Shown one piece after another: positions 52,499-61,967 of a DNA stretch of 64,000 bases. The translations under genes were made by a program, and so were the position numbers. The number at the start of each line of letters is the position of its first letter. Positions within the stretch are counted from its first letter, which is position 1. Source of the DNA: DASQPR01 sp963836785 (lineage in GTDB: Bacteria > Actinomycetota > Actinomycetes > Mycobacteriales > Micromonosporaceae); the NCBI GenBank assembly GCA_963836785.1, contig CAWIKW010000003.1:154848-218847 (forward strand), in the 5' to 3' direction. Under the pieces are notes generated by a model. That model saw nothing but the letters and a program-made list of their open reading frames with translations. It did no database searches and was not told the origin of the DNA.

Positions 52499-52710
52499 AC
52501 CGAGCCGCCGCGGCGGAGCACGGCGTCCGGGTCGCGACGCCGTCCGGCTCGCGACCCGTCCGGGTCGCGACGCATGTGCCGGCCGGCAAGGACCGCGAGC
52601 GCGCCGCAACCCCCTCGACGAATCGAGGCCGTGCTCGGCTATCATGGTCGGGCACGCCGTTCGGTAAGACCGCGCCTGCGCGCGTTCGACCGTTCGGCAT
52701 TGTTGCGATG

Positions 52711-52783
52711 GTGGTTGTAGCTCAGCTGGTAGAGCACCGGGTTGTGGTCCCGGGGGTCGCGGGTTCAAGTCCCGTCAGCCACC
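52711..52783 (+). tRNA. tRNA-His (GTG)
   Basis: A complete cloverleaf: acceptor GTGGTTG/CAGCCAC (one G-T pair), D arm GCTCAGCTGGTAGAGC, anticodon GTG in GGGTTGTGGTCCC, T arm GCGGGTTCAAGTCCCGT. The base before (52710, G) and the discriminator C at 52783 can form the G-1:C73 pair specific to tRNA-His. CCA is not encoded. Confidence 0.96.
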
Positions 52784-52792
52784 CGTCGAATT

Positions 52793-52824
52793 CGAAGCGC
52801 AGGCGCACGAGCGCCTGCGCTTCG
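52793..52824 (+). terminator. terminator after tRNA-His
   Basis: A perfect 14-bp stem (CGAAGCGCAGGCGC against GCGCCTGCGCTTCG) with an ACGA loop, starting 10 bp after the tRNA. Confidence 0.7.
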
Positions 52825-52917
52825 TCATGTCCCCGAGCGGCCAATGCTGCCGGCGCCCAAGAACCAAGCAAGGGCGAACGGCGAACACCGACGTCTTGAT
52901 CAAGAGATGATGGGCAG

Positions 52918-53826
52918 ATGCGTCCGTCGAATACCACCACTGACCTGTTCGACCAGCTCGGGGACTATAGCGTCGAGTACGACCTGGACGGCGAGCCCGA
53001 CCTCGTCGGGCCGGCCGGTCATCGCCTCGAAACGTGGCGCGAGGACTTCCCCTATCCCAAGCGAATGACCCGGCCCGAATACGACCGGCTCAAGCGCGAG
53101 CAGCAGATCGAACTGCTCAAGCTGCAGGACTGGGTGAAGAAGACCGGCGCGCGCGTGATGATCATCTTCGAAGGCCGCGACGCGGCCGGCAAGGGCGGCA
53201 CGATCAAGCGCTTTATTCAGCATCTGAATCCGCGCGGCACGAAAGTTGTCGCACTGGACAAGCCGACGGACCGCGAGCAGTCGCAGTGGTACTTCCAACG
53301 CTATGTCCAGCACCTGCCGTCGGCCGGCGAGATCGCGCTGTTCGACCGCTCCTGGTACAACCGGGCCGGCGTGGAGCGAGTCATGGGTTATTGCACCGAG
53401 GAGCAATACGTCGAGTTCATGCGCGACGTTCCAGAGCTCGAACGCATGCTGGTCCGCTCGGGTCTGCATCTGATCAAGTTCTGGTTTTCGGTGGCACGCA
53501 GCGAGCAGCGGACCCGGTTCGCGATCCGGCAGCTCGACCCGGTTCGCCAATGGAAGCTGTCGCCGACCGACATCGCCGCGCTGGACCTGTGGGATGCGTA
53601 CACGTCGGCGAAGGAGGCGATGTTCGCCGAGACGGACAGCGACGAGGCACCGTGGGTGATGGTGAAGAGCAACGACAAGAAGCGGGCCCGCATCGAGGCC
53701 ATGCGGTGGGTCCTGTCGAGCTTCAACTACACCGGCAAGGACTACGAGGTCGTGGGTACGCCCGATCCGCTGATCGTCATGCCGGCGGCGGTATCGATCG
53801 AGCCGTCCGAGCATCCGACGTTTTGA
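52918..53826 (+). CDS. ppk2: polyphosphate kinase 2 family protein
   Basis: A P-loop polyphosphate:nucleotide phosphotransferase of 302 residues. ARVMIIFEGRDAAGKGGTIKRFIQHLNPRG contains Walker A, ALFDRSWYNRAGVERVMGYC the Walker B and DRSWYNR signature, and KFWFSVARSEQRTRF and PVRQWKLSPTD complete the pattern. The single PPK2 domain fits classes that convert NDP to NTP. It does not appear to be in an operon. Confidence 0.92.
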   Translation: MRPSNTTTDLFDQLGDYSVEYDLDGEPDLVGPAGHRLETWREDFPYPKRMTRPEYDRLKREQQIELLKLQDWVKKTGARVMIIFEGRDAAGKGGTIKRFIQHLNPRGTKVVALDKPTDREQSQWYFQRYVQHLPSAGEIALFDRSWYNRAGVERVMGYCTEEQYVEFMRDVPELERMLVRSGLHLIKFWFSVARSEQRTRFAIRQLDPVRQWKLSPTDIAALDLWDAYTSAKEAMFAETDSDEAPWVMVKSNDKKRARIEAMRWVLSSFNYTGKDYEVVGTPDPLIVMPAAVSIEPSEHPTF

Positions 53827-53882
53827 CAGTCGCGTCGGCTTCGTCCGCGGCGCGAACCTTGCCAAGCACGCCGCCGCAGAGG

Positions 53883-55109
53883 CTACAGCGCGCTGCCCTT
53901 GAGATAGGCGTCCCAGCTGACGTTCCAGTCGGTCCAGCCGTCGCCCCAGGCCAGCTTGCGCTTGGTGTTCTTCACCGTCACCGGATCGCCGACATGCGAG
54001 TTCTCGTACATCCACTTCGCGTTCGCCGTCGACACATTTGTGCAGCCGTGTGAGACGTCGGTGTGACCCTGGGACGCCACCGACCAGGGCGCCGCGTGGA
54101 TGAATTGGCCGCCCCACGTCAGCCGCATCGTGTAGTACACGAGTTCCCGGTAGCCGTCCGGTGAGTTGACCGGGATGCCGCCGGTGCCGAGCGACGAGTC
54201 GAACAGTTCCTTCGGCTTGCGGGTCATGATGACCATCGCACCGGAGGACGACGGCGTACTCGCCTTGCCGAGGCTCGCCGGCATCGTCTTGACGACCTTG
54301 CCGTTCTGTTCGACCGTCACTTCGTGGGTCTTGTCGTCGACCGTGACCTGCAACGGGTTCGTGGTGATGTCCGCGTCCACGGTCAGGTCGTTCTTGCCGT
54401 AGTAGCCGTCGCCGAAGGGGACGCCACCGGTCTGTACGGCGATGTGCAGCTTCGTGCCCGGCTGCCAGTACGCCTTCGGCCGGTAGTGGATCTCCTTGTT
54501 GGACATCCAGTACCACGAGCCGGTCTGCTCCGGGGTCGACACCACGGTCAGTCGCTTCTGGATCTTCGCCTCATCGGCCTTGCTGACACCGCGGCCGAGC
54601 GTGATGACGATCGGCATGCCGATGCCGTACACGAGTCCGTCGCCAAGCGCGCTCTGCACTCGTACGAGATTCTGTGGTGCCGCCATCGTGGTAAACGAGG
54701 TCGTCGACTTCGTCGGCTTGCCGTTCGATCCGGTGGACTCGATCGTCGCCGTGTAGTGCGTGCCGTACGCCAGTTGCTTTGTCGGCACCCACGTCGACGG
54801 GTCGTAACCAGCCGCGCCGGGCACCGCGTTCCCGGTGCTATCGGTCAGCGTCACCTTCGTCGTCGCGTTGCCGAGCTGGTAGGCGATCGTCGTGCCGGCC
54901 GGGACGTCGGTGGCGCCGTTGGCCGGCGACGTGATCCGCGGACCGTTGGCGGTCCCGCTGGCCGACCCGGAACCTCCGCGACCGTTCCCCGTGGCGGCCG
55001 GCGGTGACGAGCACGCCGCCAGGGCGAGCACACTGGCCAGACCGAGCAACCGGCCAACGCCAGGGGGGCGATGACCCGTCGGGTACGGGTGCTTGTCGTC
55101 AGCATGCAC
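53883..55109 (-). CDS. L,D-transpeptidase lipoprotein, copy 1
   Basis: About 408 residues from GTG 55109. A signal peptide ends in the lipobox LALAAC. An Ig-like domain (GPRITSPANGATDVPAGTTIAYQL..TTSFTTMA) and a second beta domain (GIGMPIVITLGRGVSKADEAKIQKRLTVVSTP) precede a YkuD catalytic domain whose active site is HTDVSHGCTNVSTANAKWMYENS (catalytic Cys in SHGC). It forms 3-3 crosslinks in peptidoglycan outside the membrane. A paralogue lies directly upstream on the same strand. Confidence 0.92.
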   Translation of the reverse strand: MHADDKHPYPTGHRPPGVGRLLGLASVLALAACSSPPAATGNGRGGSGSASGTANGPRITSPANGATDVPAGTTIAYQLGNATTKVTLTDSTGNAVPGAAGYDPSTWVPTKQLAYGTHYTATIESTGSNGKPTKSTTSFTTMAAPQNLVRVQSALGDGLVYGIGMPIVITLGRGVSKADEAKIQKRLTVVSTPEQTGSWYWMSNKEIHYRPKAYWQPGTKLHIAVQTGGVPFGDGYYGKNDLTVDADITTNPLQVTVDDKTHEVTVEQNGKVVKTMPASLGKASTPSSSGAMVIMTRKPKELFDSSLGTGGIPVNSPDGYRELVYYTMRLTWGGQFIHAAPWSVASQGHTDVSHGCTNVSTANAKWMYENSHVGDPVTVKNTKRKLAWGDGWTDWNVSWDAYLKGSAL

Positions 55110-55232
55110 CCATGGTGCCCGCTTTTGGCAAGGCGGCAAACCAACGCGTACCCCTGGGATCTGGTCGTGACAGATATCTCCCGCGGGCGCCGCCCGAACC
55201 ACGCACCCGGCGGAGGCCGCGGATCGGGCGGG

Positions 55233-56456
55233 TCAGAACGACGGCACGTAGGTGCTCGGCACACTCACCGTGACGGGCACGGCGCTGCCCTTGATGAAGT
55301 CCGCCCACGACAGGTCCCAGGCTGTCCACCCGTTGCCCTCGGCGACGTGGCGTGGTGTGCCGCTGATGCTCACCGGGTCGCCGACCATGCTGTTCTGGTA
55401 GATCCACTTCGCGTTCGATGGGCCGATGTTCACGCAGCCGTGGCTGACGTTCGTGCGGCCCTGTGCGTAGACCGACCACGGTGCCGAGTGCAGGAACGTT
55501 CCGCTCCAGGTCAGCCGCTCGGCATATTTCACCGCGACGCGGTATCCGCCCGGGCCCTCGTCGAGCGTGTCGAATACGGTCGCCGGCAACCGATCCATGA
55601 TGACGAACTGGCCGGACCACGACGGCGTGCTCGCCTTGCCCATGCTGATCGGATAGCGCTTGATGACCTTGCCGTTGCTGGTGATGGTCATCATGTGGTT
55701 CTTGTTGGTGACCGACATCTCCAGATCGCGGCCGATGGTCACGGTCGCGGCGCGATCCTTGTCCAGCACGCGGCCGCCGATCGGCAGACCGCCGAGCGCC
55801 GCCCGCACGGCCAGCGTCGTGCCGGTCTTCCAGTAGGACTGCGACCGGTAGACCACCTCGCGGTCCGAGATCCATCGCCACGCCCCGACCTGCGCCGGCG
55901 AGCTCGTCACGAAAAGTCGGCTCTGCACGGCGGGTTGGCTCGCCTTCGGGATCGACGCGCCGAAGTCGATCACGATCGGCATGGCCACACCGTACGTCCC
56001 GCCGCCGGTCAGGTTGAAGCTCGTGGATATCGGCTTGGTGGCCGGCTTCGGCATGGTCACGAACGACGTTGTGGTTTGCGTGGTCCGGCCCCCAGCGCCG
56101 GTCACCGTCACCGTCGCCGTGTAGTGCTGCGCGAACGCGAGCGGTGCGCCCGGCACCCAGGACGATCCGTCGCGCCGCATCGCACCGGCCACCTGCTGCC
56201 CCGATGCGCTGACCAGGCTGACCGCGCTCACGACACCGTTACTGGCGGTCGTACCGATCTCGACCGAAACCGGGACCTTCGTCGTGTTGACCTTGGGGGA
56301 AACGGCGATGGTCGGTGTTGGCGCCGCCGCTGCGGCCTTCGCCGCGGTGGTTGCGCTCTTCGCGGACGGCGCGCCCGAGCAGGCTCCTAATGCCAGGGGT
56401 ACGGACAATGCCAGTCCAGTTGCGGTCAGCTTGAGTCCCGTACCTCTGCCTGCCAT
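55233..56456 (-). CDS. L,D-transpeptidase lipoprotein, copy 2
   Basis: 407 residues with lipobox ALGAC, the same Ig-like plus beta-domain layout (GVAMPIVIDFGASIPKASQPAVQSRLFVTSSP) and a YkuD domain with active site SHGCVNIGPSNAKWIYQNS. The two copies share domain order and many motifs but are clearly diverged, an old tandem duplication. A hairpin lies in its upstream region. Confidence 0.92.
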   Translation of the reverse strand: MAGRGTGLKLTATGLALSVPLALGACSGAPSAKSATTAAKAAAAAPTPTIAVSPKVNTTKVPVSVEIGTTASNGVVSAVSLVSASGQQVAGAMRRDGSSWVPGAPLAFAQHYTATVTVTGAGGRTTQTTTSFVTMPKPATKPISTSFNLTGGGTYGVAMPIVIDFGASIPKASQPAVQSRLFVTSSPAQVGAWRWISDREVVYRSQSYWKTGTTLAVRAALGGLPIGGRVLDKDRAATVTIGRDLEMSVTNKNHMMTITSNGKVIKRYPISMGKASTPSWSGQFVIMDRLPATVFDTLDEGPGGYRVAVKYAERLTWSGTFLHSAPWSVYAQGRTNVSHGCVNIGPSNAKWIYQNSMVGDPVSISGTPRHVAEGNGWTAWDLSWADFIKGSAVPVTVSVPSTYVPSF

Positions 56457-56809
56457 AGTTCCCGTCCTTCGCCCCCGAATGTGAACTTTGCAGGTTTATG
56501 GTGCATGACCTCCTACCTGCGCGGATGCAAATTGCGCAGTTTGTAGGGTTGCCTCGGAGGCCGCGTTAGTCGCCGGCGCGGTGTGGGTGTCCGGACGTTG
56601 CCTGGCCGCCGTCCGGGCGGTACGTCGGCGCTCTGTCGGGACCGGATGGCGCTGGATCGTTGCCGCACCGTGGCCGGCGACCGGCGCGGCCGGCCACGGA
56701 TCGCGCGTCGCGACGGCCGTGTCCGTCATGCCCGGGGTGCCGACGGGGTGCGGGCATTCGAGTGGGAGGGCGCTCGGACGGCGTGCTAAGGTCATCGACG
56801 TTCCAGTGA
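56457..56809. other. 353-bp intergenic region between L,D-transpeptidase 2 and tRNA-Lys
   Basis: No gene is supported. For the minus-strand gene the leader holds an imperfect hairpin at 56512-56547 (CCTAC-CTGCGC pairing with GCGCAG-GTAGG, one arm interrupted by TTT). A CATAAA hexamer lies between it and the gene. The rest is GC-rich without signals I can name, apart from the presumed tRNA promoter next to 56810. Confidence 0.35.
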
Positions 56810-56882
56810 GCGCCGCTAGCTCAACTGGCAGAGCAGCGGACTCTTAATCCGCGGGTTCGGGGTTCGAGTCCCTGGCGGCGCA
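56810..56882 (+). tRNA. tRNA-Lys (CTT)
   Basis: Complete cloverleaf: acceptor GCGCCGC/GCGGCGC, D arm GCTCAACTGGCAGAGC, anticodon CTT in GGACTCTTAATCC, T arm GGGGTTCGAGTCCC, discriminator A. CCA not encoded. It marks the change from core genes to the accessory block. Confidence 0.96.
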
Positions 56883-56893
56883 CAAGATCATCA

Positions 56894-56933
56894 AGGTCCT
56901 GAGCAGGCGTTATCCGTTTGCTCGGGGCCTTTT
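56894..56933 (+). terminator. terminator after tRNA-Lys
   Basis: AGGTCCTGAGCA pairs with TGCTCGGGGCCT (10 of 12 plus wobble) and is followed by TTT; intrinsic terminator 11 bp past the tRNA. Confidence 0.65.
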
Positions 56934-57361
56934 CTGTGGCCGCTGAACGCCCGTGGGTGATCGGTGGGTGATCCGGAGCCGTTGGACGGGTGCGAACCGG
57001 GCTGGACTGGACCGCACAGGCTGTGAATCGGCTGTCAGCGTGTGCCAACAGCAGGGTCATTCGGACTGCGCGGTGTACGGCGTGCACCTTTGGCGGCCGC
57101 CGACTGGACGGTATCTCCACCGTTGCGCCAACGCACCACGTGAACGGCACGGAAGAGACGCTCGGGCGCGGTAAGAGGACGGCGCAGAGTGGTGCCCAGC
57201 GCACCGCGCCGCAGCGATATGCCCGGCCTCGGCAATACCGGCGATACGGGGGATACGGGCGCCAGCGCCGCCGAAGTCGAAGTCGTTGACGAGTTCGATC
57301 AAGACCTTTCGAACGCTCGCGGTAGCCGATAGATTGCCGGGAGAGGGAGTGGAGGATATCA
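56934..57361. other. 428-bp region at the start of the accessory block
   Basis: No intact gene. A short direct repeat GTGGGTGATC/GGTGGGTGATC occurs near 56953. No integrase is present in this interval on either strand. GGAGG at 57351-57355 serves the next gene. Confidence 0.4.
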
Positions 57362-57607
57362 ATGGAGGCGGCGTCGTGGCAGAAGAAACAGTTCAGCCGC
57401 GCCTACCTTCATGCGCTTGCCGCCCGTGAAGGCCTGCCGGTTGGTTCTTGGAACGTCGACAAGGACGGCGTTGACGCCACGTTGCGGCGCGGCGCGCTGA
57501 TGCGCTTTTGCCGAGGTCAGGCCGCGCTTATGGTCGTCGCTGGTTCCAGCAGTATTCGCCGACTTTCAGGACCTGACCAAGCGTCGTCTTATCGAGTGTG
57601 GGCATGA
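57362..57607 (+). pseudogene. truncated DUF4365-like gene
   Basis: GGAGG 6 nt before the ATG shows this was a real start. The N-terminus QKKQFSRAYLHALAAREGLPVGSWNVDKDGVDATLR resembles DUF4365 proteins, which are PD-(D/E)XK-nuclease-like and common in defence islands. Similarity ends after about 42 residues and the frame stops at 81, half the usual length. Another frame near 57548-57600 (VFADFQDLTKRRLIECGHE) could be the family C-terminus, implying an internal deletion. It overlaps the next gene by 10 bp. Confidence 0.5.
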
Positions 57608-58857
57608 GAGAACAGCGTGGAGCGGGCGGACACGCACGTCGGAGATCGATCCGGCGGCCGGGCGGAGGAGATCCGCTGAATCGAGTTTTGCTGGCTGCGG
57701 CAGAGACGCTTAACGAGTGGCGGAGCGTGCATCCGGCACGCCGGCCCGGGCGCGCGGTTTCCTGGCTCGTGCCATCGTGGCCGTCCGGCCTGCTTCTCGC
57801 CAAGTATGGCCAGCGGCTGGCCGCGGGACTCGTGGCTGATCGAGCGTTGCGCGAACACGTTCGAGCACGCGTGGGCCTTGCCGCGTTGACATCGGAAGAC
57901 GAGACGGTCCTTGACGAACACGTCCGGAAGGCTGCAGCTTCGGCATCTGCGCACTCGAGTGCGGCTAGCTCAGAGTCCGACCGGTCCGAGCATCCGGCAG
58001 TCGGTGTCTCACGACTGCTGGTCGCTCGCGCGTTGCTCGATCCAAGTGACACCACCGCAGCGACGGCCGCCAAGCTCTTCCGTCAACTCCCACTCGGATC
58101 AACCGGGGTGCCGTCCGAGCCGACACGCACGATCACCGATGCTGACGTCGGCGTGCGGTCCGAGCTTGCGGCGTCGACCATGCAGGACCACGAAAAGCTA
58201 CCTAGGCAGCGCCAAGATCCAGACCTGAGAGAACTTCGACGGCTTGTCGGGGCATCCAATACGGAGCTGGCACGTGCGCGATCGGAGCTATCTAAGGCCC
58301 AGGCCGAGATAGAGGCGCTGAGAGTCGCCTCCGTTCGCCTCAAGCAAGAGCGAGATCAGGCCCGCGCAGATCTTCCATCGCGTCAACAACGTCAGCGCCT
58401 AGAAAACGCGACACAGCTAGCCGCCGATCTCCGGAAGGCGCGCAAGCAATTGAACGATCTGCGTGATGATCGCGTGGCGCTCGTCCGGGCCCATACCGCG
58501 CAGGTTCGCGAGCTAGAGAATGCGACTGCCGCTGCTCAAGCCGAGCGCGACAAGGCAAATGATTCACGTCACCGGCAAGAGGAGCGGCTCGGCGATCTGC
58601 CGGGACGAGCACAGTACCTGCAGAATCTTCTTAAAGGCCGGATCTCTCGGCTTGAAGTGGAGCTTCAAGATCTCCCACGGAATCAAGTTCGGACTCGGCT
58701 CGAAAAGGAAGTTGGCCAGCTCCGTGACCTGTCTGAACACCTGGACAGGGCACTGCCATCCGTTGGTGTGGACTCCGCAGCACTGTCTGATGCCGTTCCC
58801 GCCGCCGACGGGGCGACTGGCACTCAGGCCGCCGACCGACCGGCTATCGGCCAGTAG
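57598..58857 (+). CDS. coiled-coil protein of the accessory block
   Basis: 419 residues, unbroken, starting at GTG 57598 or ATG 57604. The first 150 residues are a mixed helical domain (LNRVLLAAAETLNEWRSVHPARR, WPSGLLLAKYGQRLAAGLVADRALREHV). Residues about 205-380 form a long heptad-type coiled coil rich in Arg, Glu, Leu and Ala (LRRLVGASNTELARARSELSKAQAEIEALR). No known family. Codon use is less GC-biased than in the core genes. Its stop lies 3 bp before an ATG at 58861, so it is in one operon with the nuclease gene. Confidence 0.65.
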   Translation: MGMREQRGAGGHARRRSIRRPGGGDPLNRVLLAAAETLNEWRSVHPARRPGRAVSWLVPSWPSGLLLAKYGQRLAAGLVADRALREHVRARVGLAALTSEDETVLDEHVRKAAASASAHSSAASSESDRSEHPAVGVSRLLVARALLDPSDTTAATAAKLFRQLPLGSTGVPSEPTRTITDADVGVRSELAASTMQDHEKLPRQRQDPDLRELRRLVGASNTELARARSELSKAQAEIEALRVASVRLKQERDQARADLPSRQQRQRLENATQLAADLRKARKQLNDLRDDRVALVRAHTAQVRELENATAAAQAERDKANDSRHRQEERLGDLPGRAQYLQNLLKGRISRLEVELQDLPRNQVRTRLEKEVGQLRDLSEHLDRALPSVGVDSAALSDAVPAADGATGTQAADRPAIGQ

Positions 58858-58860
58858 CGT

Positions 58861-60216
58861 ATGCAAGCGCGGATCGCGGTCTGCGGGTTGAGGTGCTTGG
58901 CGGTGGCAATGAGATCGGCGGATCGGCAGTACTTGTGGAGGCGGGGGGTACCCGGATACTCGTCGATGCCGGTGTTCGACCGAACGCCGACACCCCTCGC
59001 CTCGCTGCGCCGCCTCATATTTCGCGCGTGCAGGAAGGCCGGCTCGACGCGGTCATCGTGACGCATGGACACAATGACCATGCCGGGTTCGTGCCGAGGG
59101 TGATCGCCGACCAGCCGCGGGCCGCAACGATTTGCACGCCGGCGACCGCTGCTCTGATGCCTGAGATGTGGGCCGATGCCAAGAGGGTTATGGAGCAACA
59201 GGCGAATGACATGGCCGAGTACGGCTGGCTGGCTCCGCTGTACGGCGAGCCGGAGGTAGAGGCGGCCGAGAAAAGCCTGCGTCCGCTTGCATACGGCCGC
59301 CCTCACAACGTGGGAGATCTCACGATCCAGCTTTTCGATGCCGGTCACATCCTCGGAGCAGCCAGTGTCGTGATCACGGCAGGTGATCAACGGGCTGTGA
59401 TCACGGGCGACATCTACAACCTTCCTCAGTTGTCGGTCGGCAAGGCTCAATTGCCGCCGAGGTTGGCCCGTGAGGCAGATCTGCTCGTGATCGAGTCGAC
59501 GTACTGCGACGCCGTCACCGTGATCGGGGCATGCAGATCCAGGATTTCGTTCATGCGATCGCGGAAGTCGTCAGCGGCGGTGGGCGGGCGTTGGTTCCGG
59601 CGTTCGGGCTCGGCCGTGCCCAAGAGGTAGCGCTAATGCTGCGAGAGCAGCTACCCGATGTCCCCGTACTCGTAGACGGGCTTGCGAGGGCAATCAGCGA
59701 CATCTACGAACGGGAAGCGCATCTAGAATTTTCGGCGGCAACGTGCAACGCGTTGACAACCGACAGCGTTCGCGCCTGATGCACACGTTCCAGGCAGGCG
59801 TCGTGATCACCACATCAGGCATGCTTACCGGCGGTTTCGCAGTGCCCTGGGCCGAAAAGATCCTGCCTGATCCTCACTCGGCACTGTTTGTGTGCGGCTA
59901 TCAGGACGAGGAGTCCGCCGGCCGGGCGCTCCAACGGCTGGCCGAACGAGACGATCCCACGGTGCCGGCAACTCTGTCGCTTCATACCCAGGCTGGACTT
60001 ATGGCGGTCCCTGTTGCGGCGCGCGTCGAGACCTACAGCCTCAGTGCTCACGCGGACCGGGACGGTCTGACCGAGATAGTTGATGAGCTGGCGCCAGCAC
60101 AGACAATGCTCGTGCACGGGCTCGGGCGCGAGCAGAAGAAGTTTCGCGAAACTCTTGAGCGGGCACACGGCCGGAGCACCGTTCGCAACGATCTGCCGTG
60201 GACCGGCCTGGGATGA
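58861..60216 (+). pseudogene. beta-CASP metallo-beta-lactamase RNase-like gene with frameshifts
   Basis: Three segments in successive frames together make one MBL/beta-CASP protein of about 450 residues. Segment 1 (58893-59515): LGGGNEIGGSAVLVEAGGTRILVDAG, the zinc motif THGHNDHAGF, FDAGHILGAASVVI, VITGDIYN and LLVIESTYCD. Segment 2 (from about 59516): MQIQDFVHAIAEVVSGGGRALVPAFGLGRAQEVALML. Segment 3 (from about 59733): TTSGMLTGG and YSLSAHADRDGLTEIVDEL..LVHG. The breaks look like 1-nt deletions, at about 59513-59516 and in TTTT at 59729-59732. A third near the start is possible. The family cleaves or trims RNA. Confidence 0.75.
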
Positions 60217-61954
60217 CCGAACGGACGGCCGGACTAAACGACCCTGACTCCAGCGCCACCCCATTCGCAGACGGATTCGGCTCGACGGAAGATCTCGACC
60301 GGCCAGCACGGCGATGGACAGTTCCGCGAGAAACGGCACTCGGGCGCGCCCGCCGCTCCGCTCAGTTCATGCCGTTGATCCAAGCATGGGACTCGCCCAG
60401 ACCGGAGCGGCCGGCTCTGACCGCGGCAGAGCGCGACCTCCTTATTGCCGTTCAGCTCAGCGTGCGTCGAGGGACGAATCTCCTCATCCGGCTACCAGGC
60501 GGAATCCACCGCCTTCCGCTGCTGGCGGCTGTCATGATCGCCGCAGAAACACTTCACATCCCGCAGGCGGAACTGAGCAGTCTCTCCGGTGCCGAGCCGC
60601 CTCCCAGGCCCAGTGGCCCTAGTCAGCCCACGGCTTATCCGACGCGCTGAGCTTGACCAACTCGATGCTTCCTCGGTACCTGTCGCACCGGCCTTACGCC
60701 CCCACAGACTGCGCGGAGATGGTCTCGCATCGCCTCTGCGAGGTGGTAGACCGCGTCTGGTGACCGGTGCCGCTCGGCTGCTGTTCGTGTCACCGACAAC
60801 CGGATTCCCGCCGGTCGTGGGCGTCCAACCTCGCGTCGTCGTCGTCGATGCTGCGGCCGAGCCTGGCGCAGACTGGATAGCGACCGCGAGCGACTGGGCT
60901 GCGGCACATCGGAGTGTGGTCGTCACCGTCGTGGACCTACATGAAGAGGTCCGCACTGCCAGTGCCGTGGCGAGTATCAAGTCCACCGTTCACGCCGCGC
61001 AATCGAATCCCCCCGCCAGTAGCCATAACACGTGGATCGTCTGATTGGCCGTGGCTGCGCGCAACAGGTGACCTCCTCGCTGGAGAACACGTGAGGCTCT
61101 CCAGCGGTGCGCCGAGCGGCACACTGGTTGGCGCGCGAGGTCGCGCACATCTGATCACGGTGGACGATGTCAGCCTTGCAGGGCTCGCGGAGGTGCGGGA
61201 GCGACTCGGACGCCTCCGTGACCCCCTGCGGAGGGCCGGCTCCGTGGCCGGTGTGCCGGGCGGCTCGTCTCACGCGGCTGTTGACAGAGTTGCCCACCCG
61301 TACGGCCGACTACGATCGCGTCGCGCCACGATACGGCGGCAGGACACTTCGCCGGTTTCTCGACGATGTCCTTGACGCCGACGCCCGGAATGACTTCCCG
61401 GCGTCGTGGCGCGCCCGGGTTGCAGCCGAATGGGGCGCGGTCCGCGTAAGCCTATCGGCCGTCTTCGACGCCTTAACCGACCATAACCCCATCACCGATG
61501 TCATCGCAGATCTTGTGGAAGACGCCTCGCGTCGGGGGCAGCAACTGGATGTCGTCTGCGGATCTCGCACCGCTCGAGACGCTCTCACAGGACGGCTCGC
61601 CAGTACCGGTTCGCTTCCCATTCGCGATAGCCGCTGGTAACTGTTCGCAGCATCAACACGATCGAAGGGGCGGGTTCACATCGCTCGACGCTACTGATCG
61701 GCGTTCCCGCCGTGGCCTGGCGACGGCGGCTTGCGGCGGCCGATATCGGCGAACTCATCGTCCTCGGGCGGCGCGGAGACGAGGGACGCCTCTACCAGGC
61801 ACTGCGTGGCGCATTCGATACACCAAGTCGCGTGGTCTCCCGCGACACTCGGCGCGCGACGTTGGCAACGCTAACGGGCGTCGTCGCCCAGGACGACGAA
61901 CTGGACGGTTGGGACCTGGAGCCTCGGCCTCACGACCCAAGCGATTGCCCGTGA
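60213..61954 (+). pseudogene. large split protein, DISARM DrmE-like (N-terminal part), four frameshifts
   Basis: ATG 60213 overlaps the nuclease stop (ATGA). Five segments read on through changing frames: 60213-about 60610 (LTAAERDLLIAVQLSVRRGTNLLIRLPGGIHRLPLL), about 60600-61010 (LPGPVALVSPRLIRRAELDQL, LLFVSPTTGFPPVVGVQPRVVVVDAAAE), about 61012-61245, about 61240-61630 and about 61640-61954 (STLLIGVPAVAWRRRLAAADIGELIVLGRRGDEGRLYQALRGAF). One break is in a run of six C at 61009-61014. The strand-helix order with an Asp-Ala-Ala-Ala element suggests a degenerate helicase-like fold. Resemblance to DrmE is from memory. Confidence 0.5.
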
Positions 61955-61967
61955 CCGGAGCGCGCCA

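Noticed and set aside
56457..56809. c-di-AMP (ydaO) riboswitch before the cell-wall gene
   Set aside because: Expected because disA is present and wall genes are typical targets, but I could not find the conserved riboswitch core in the short leader.
56934..57361. Integrase gene expected next to tRNA-Lys
   Set aside because: No frame in this interval on either strand shows a tyrosine or serine recombinase motif.
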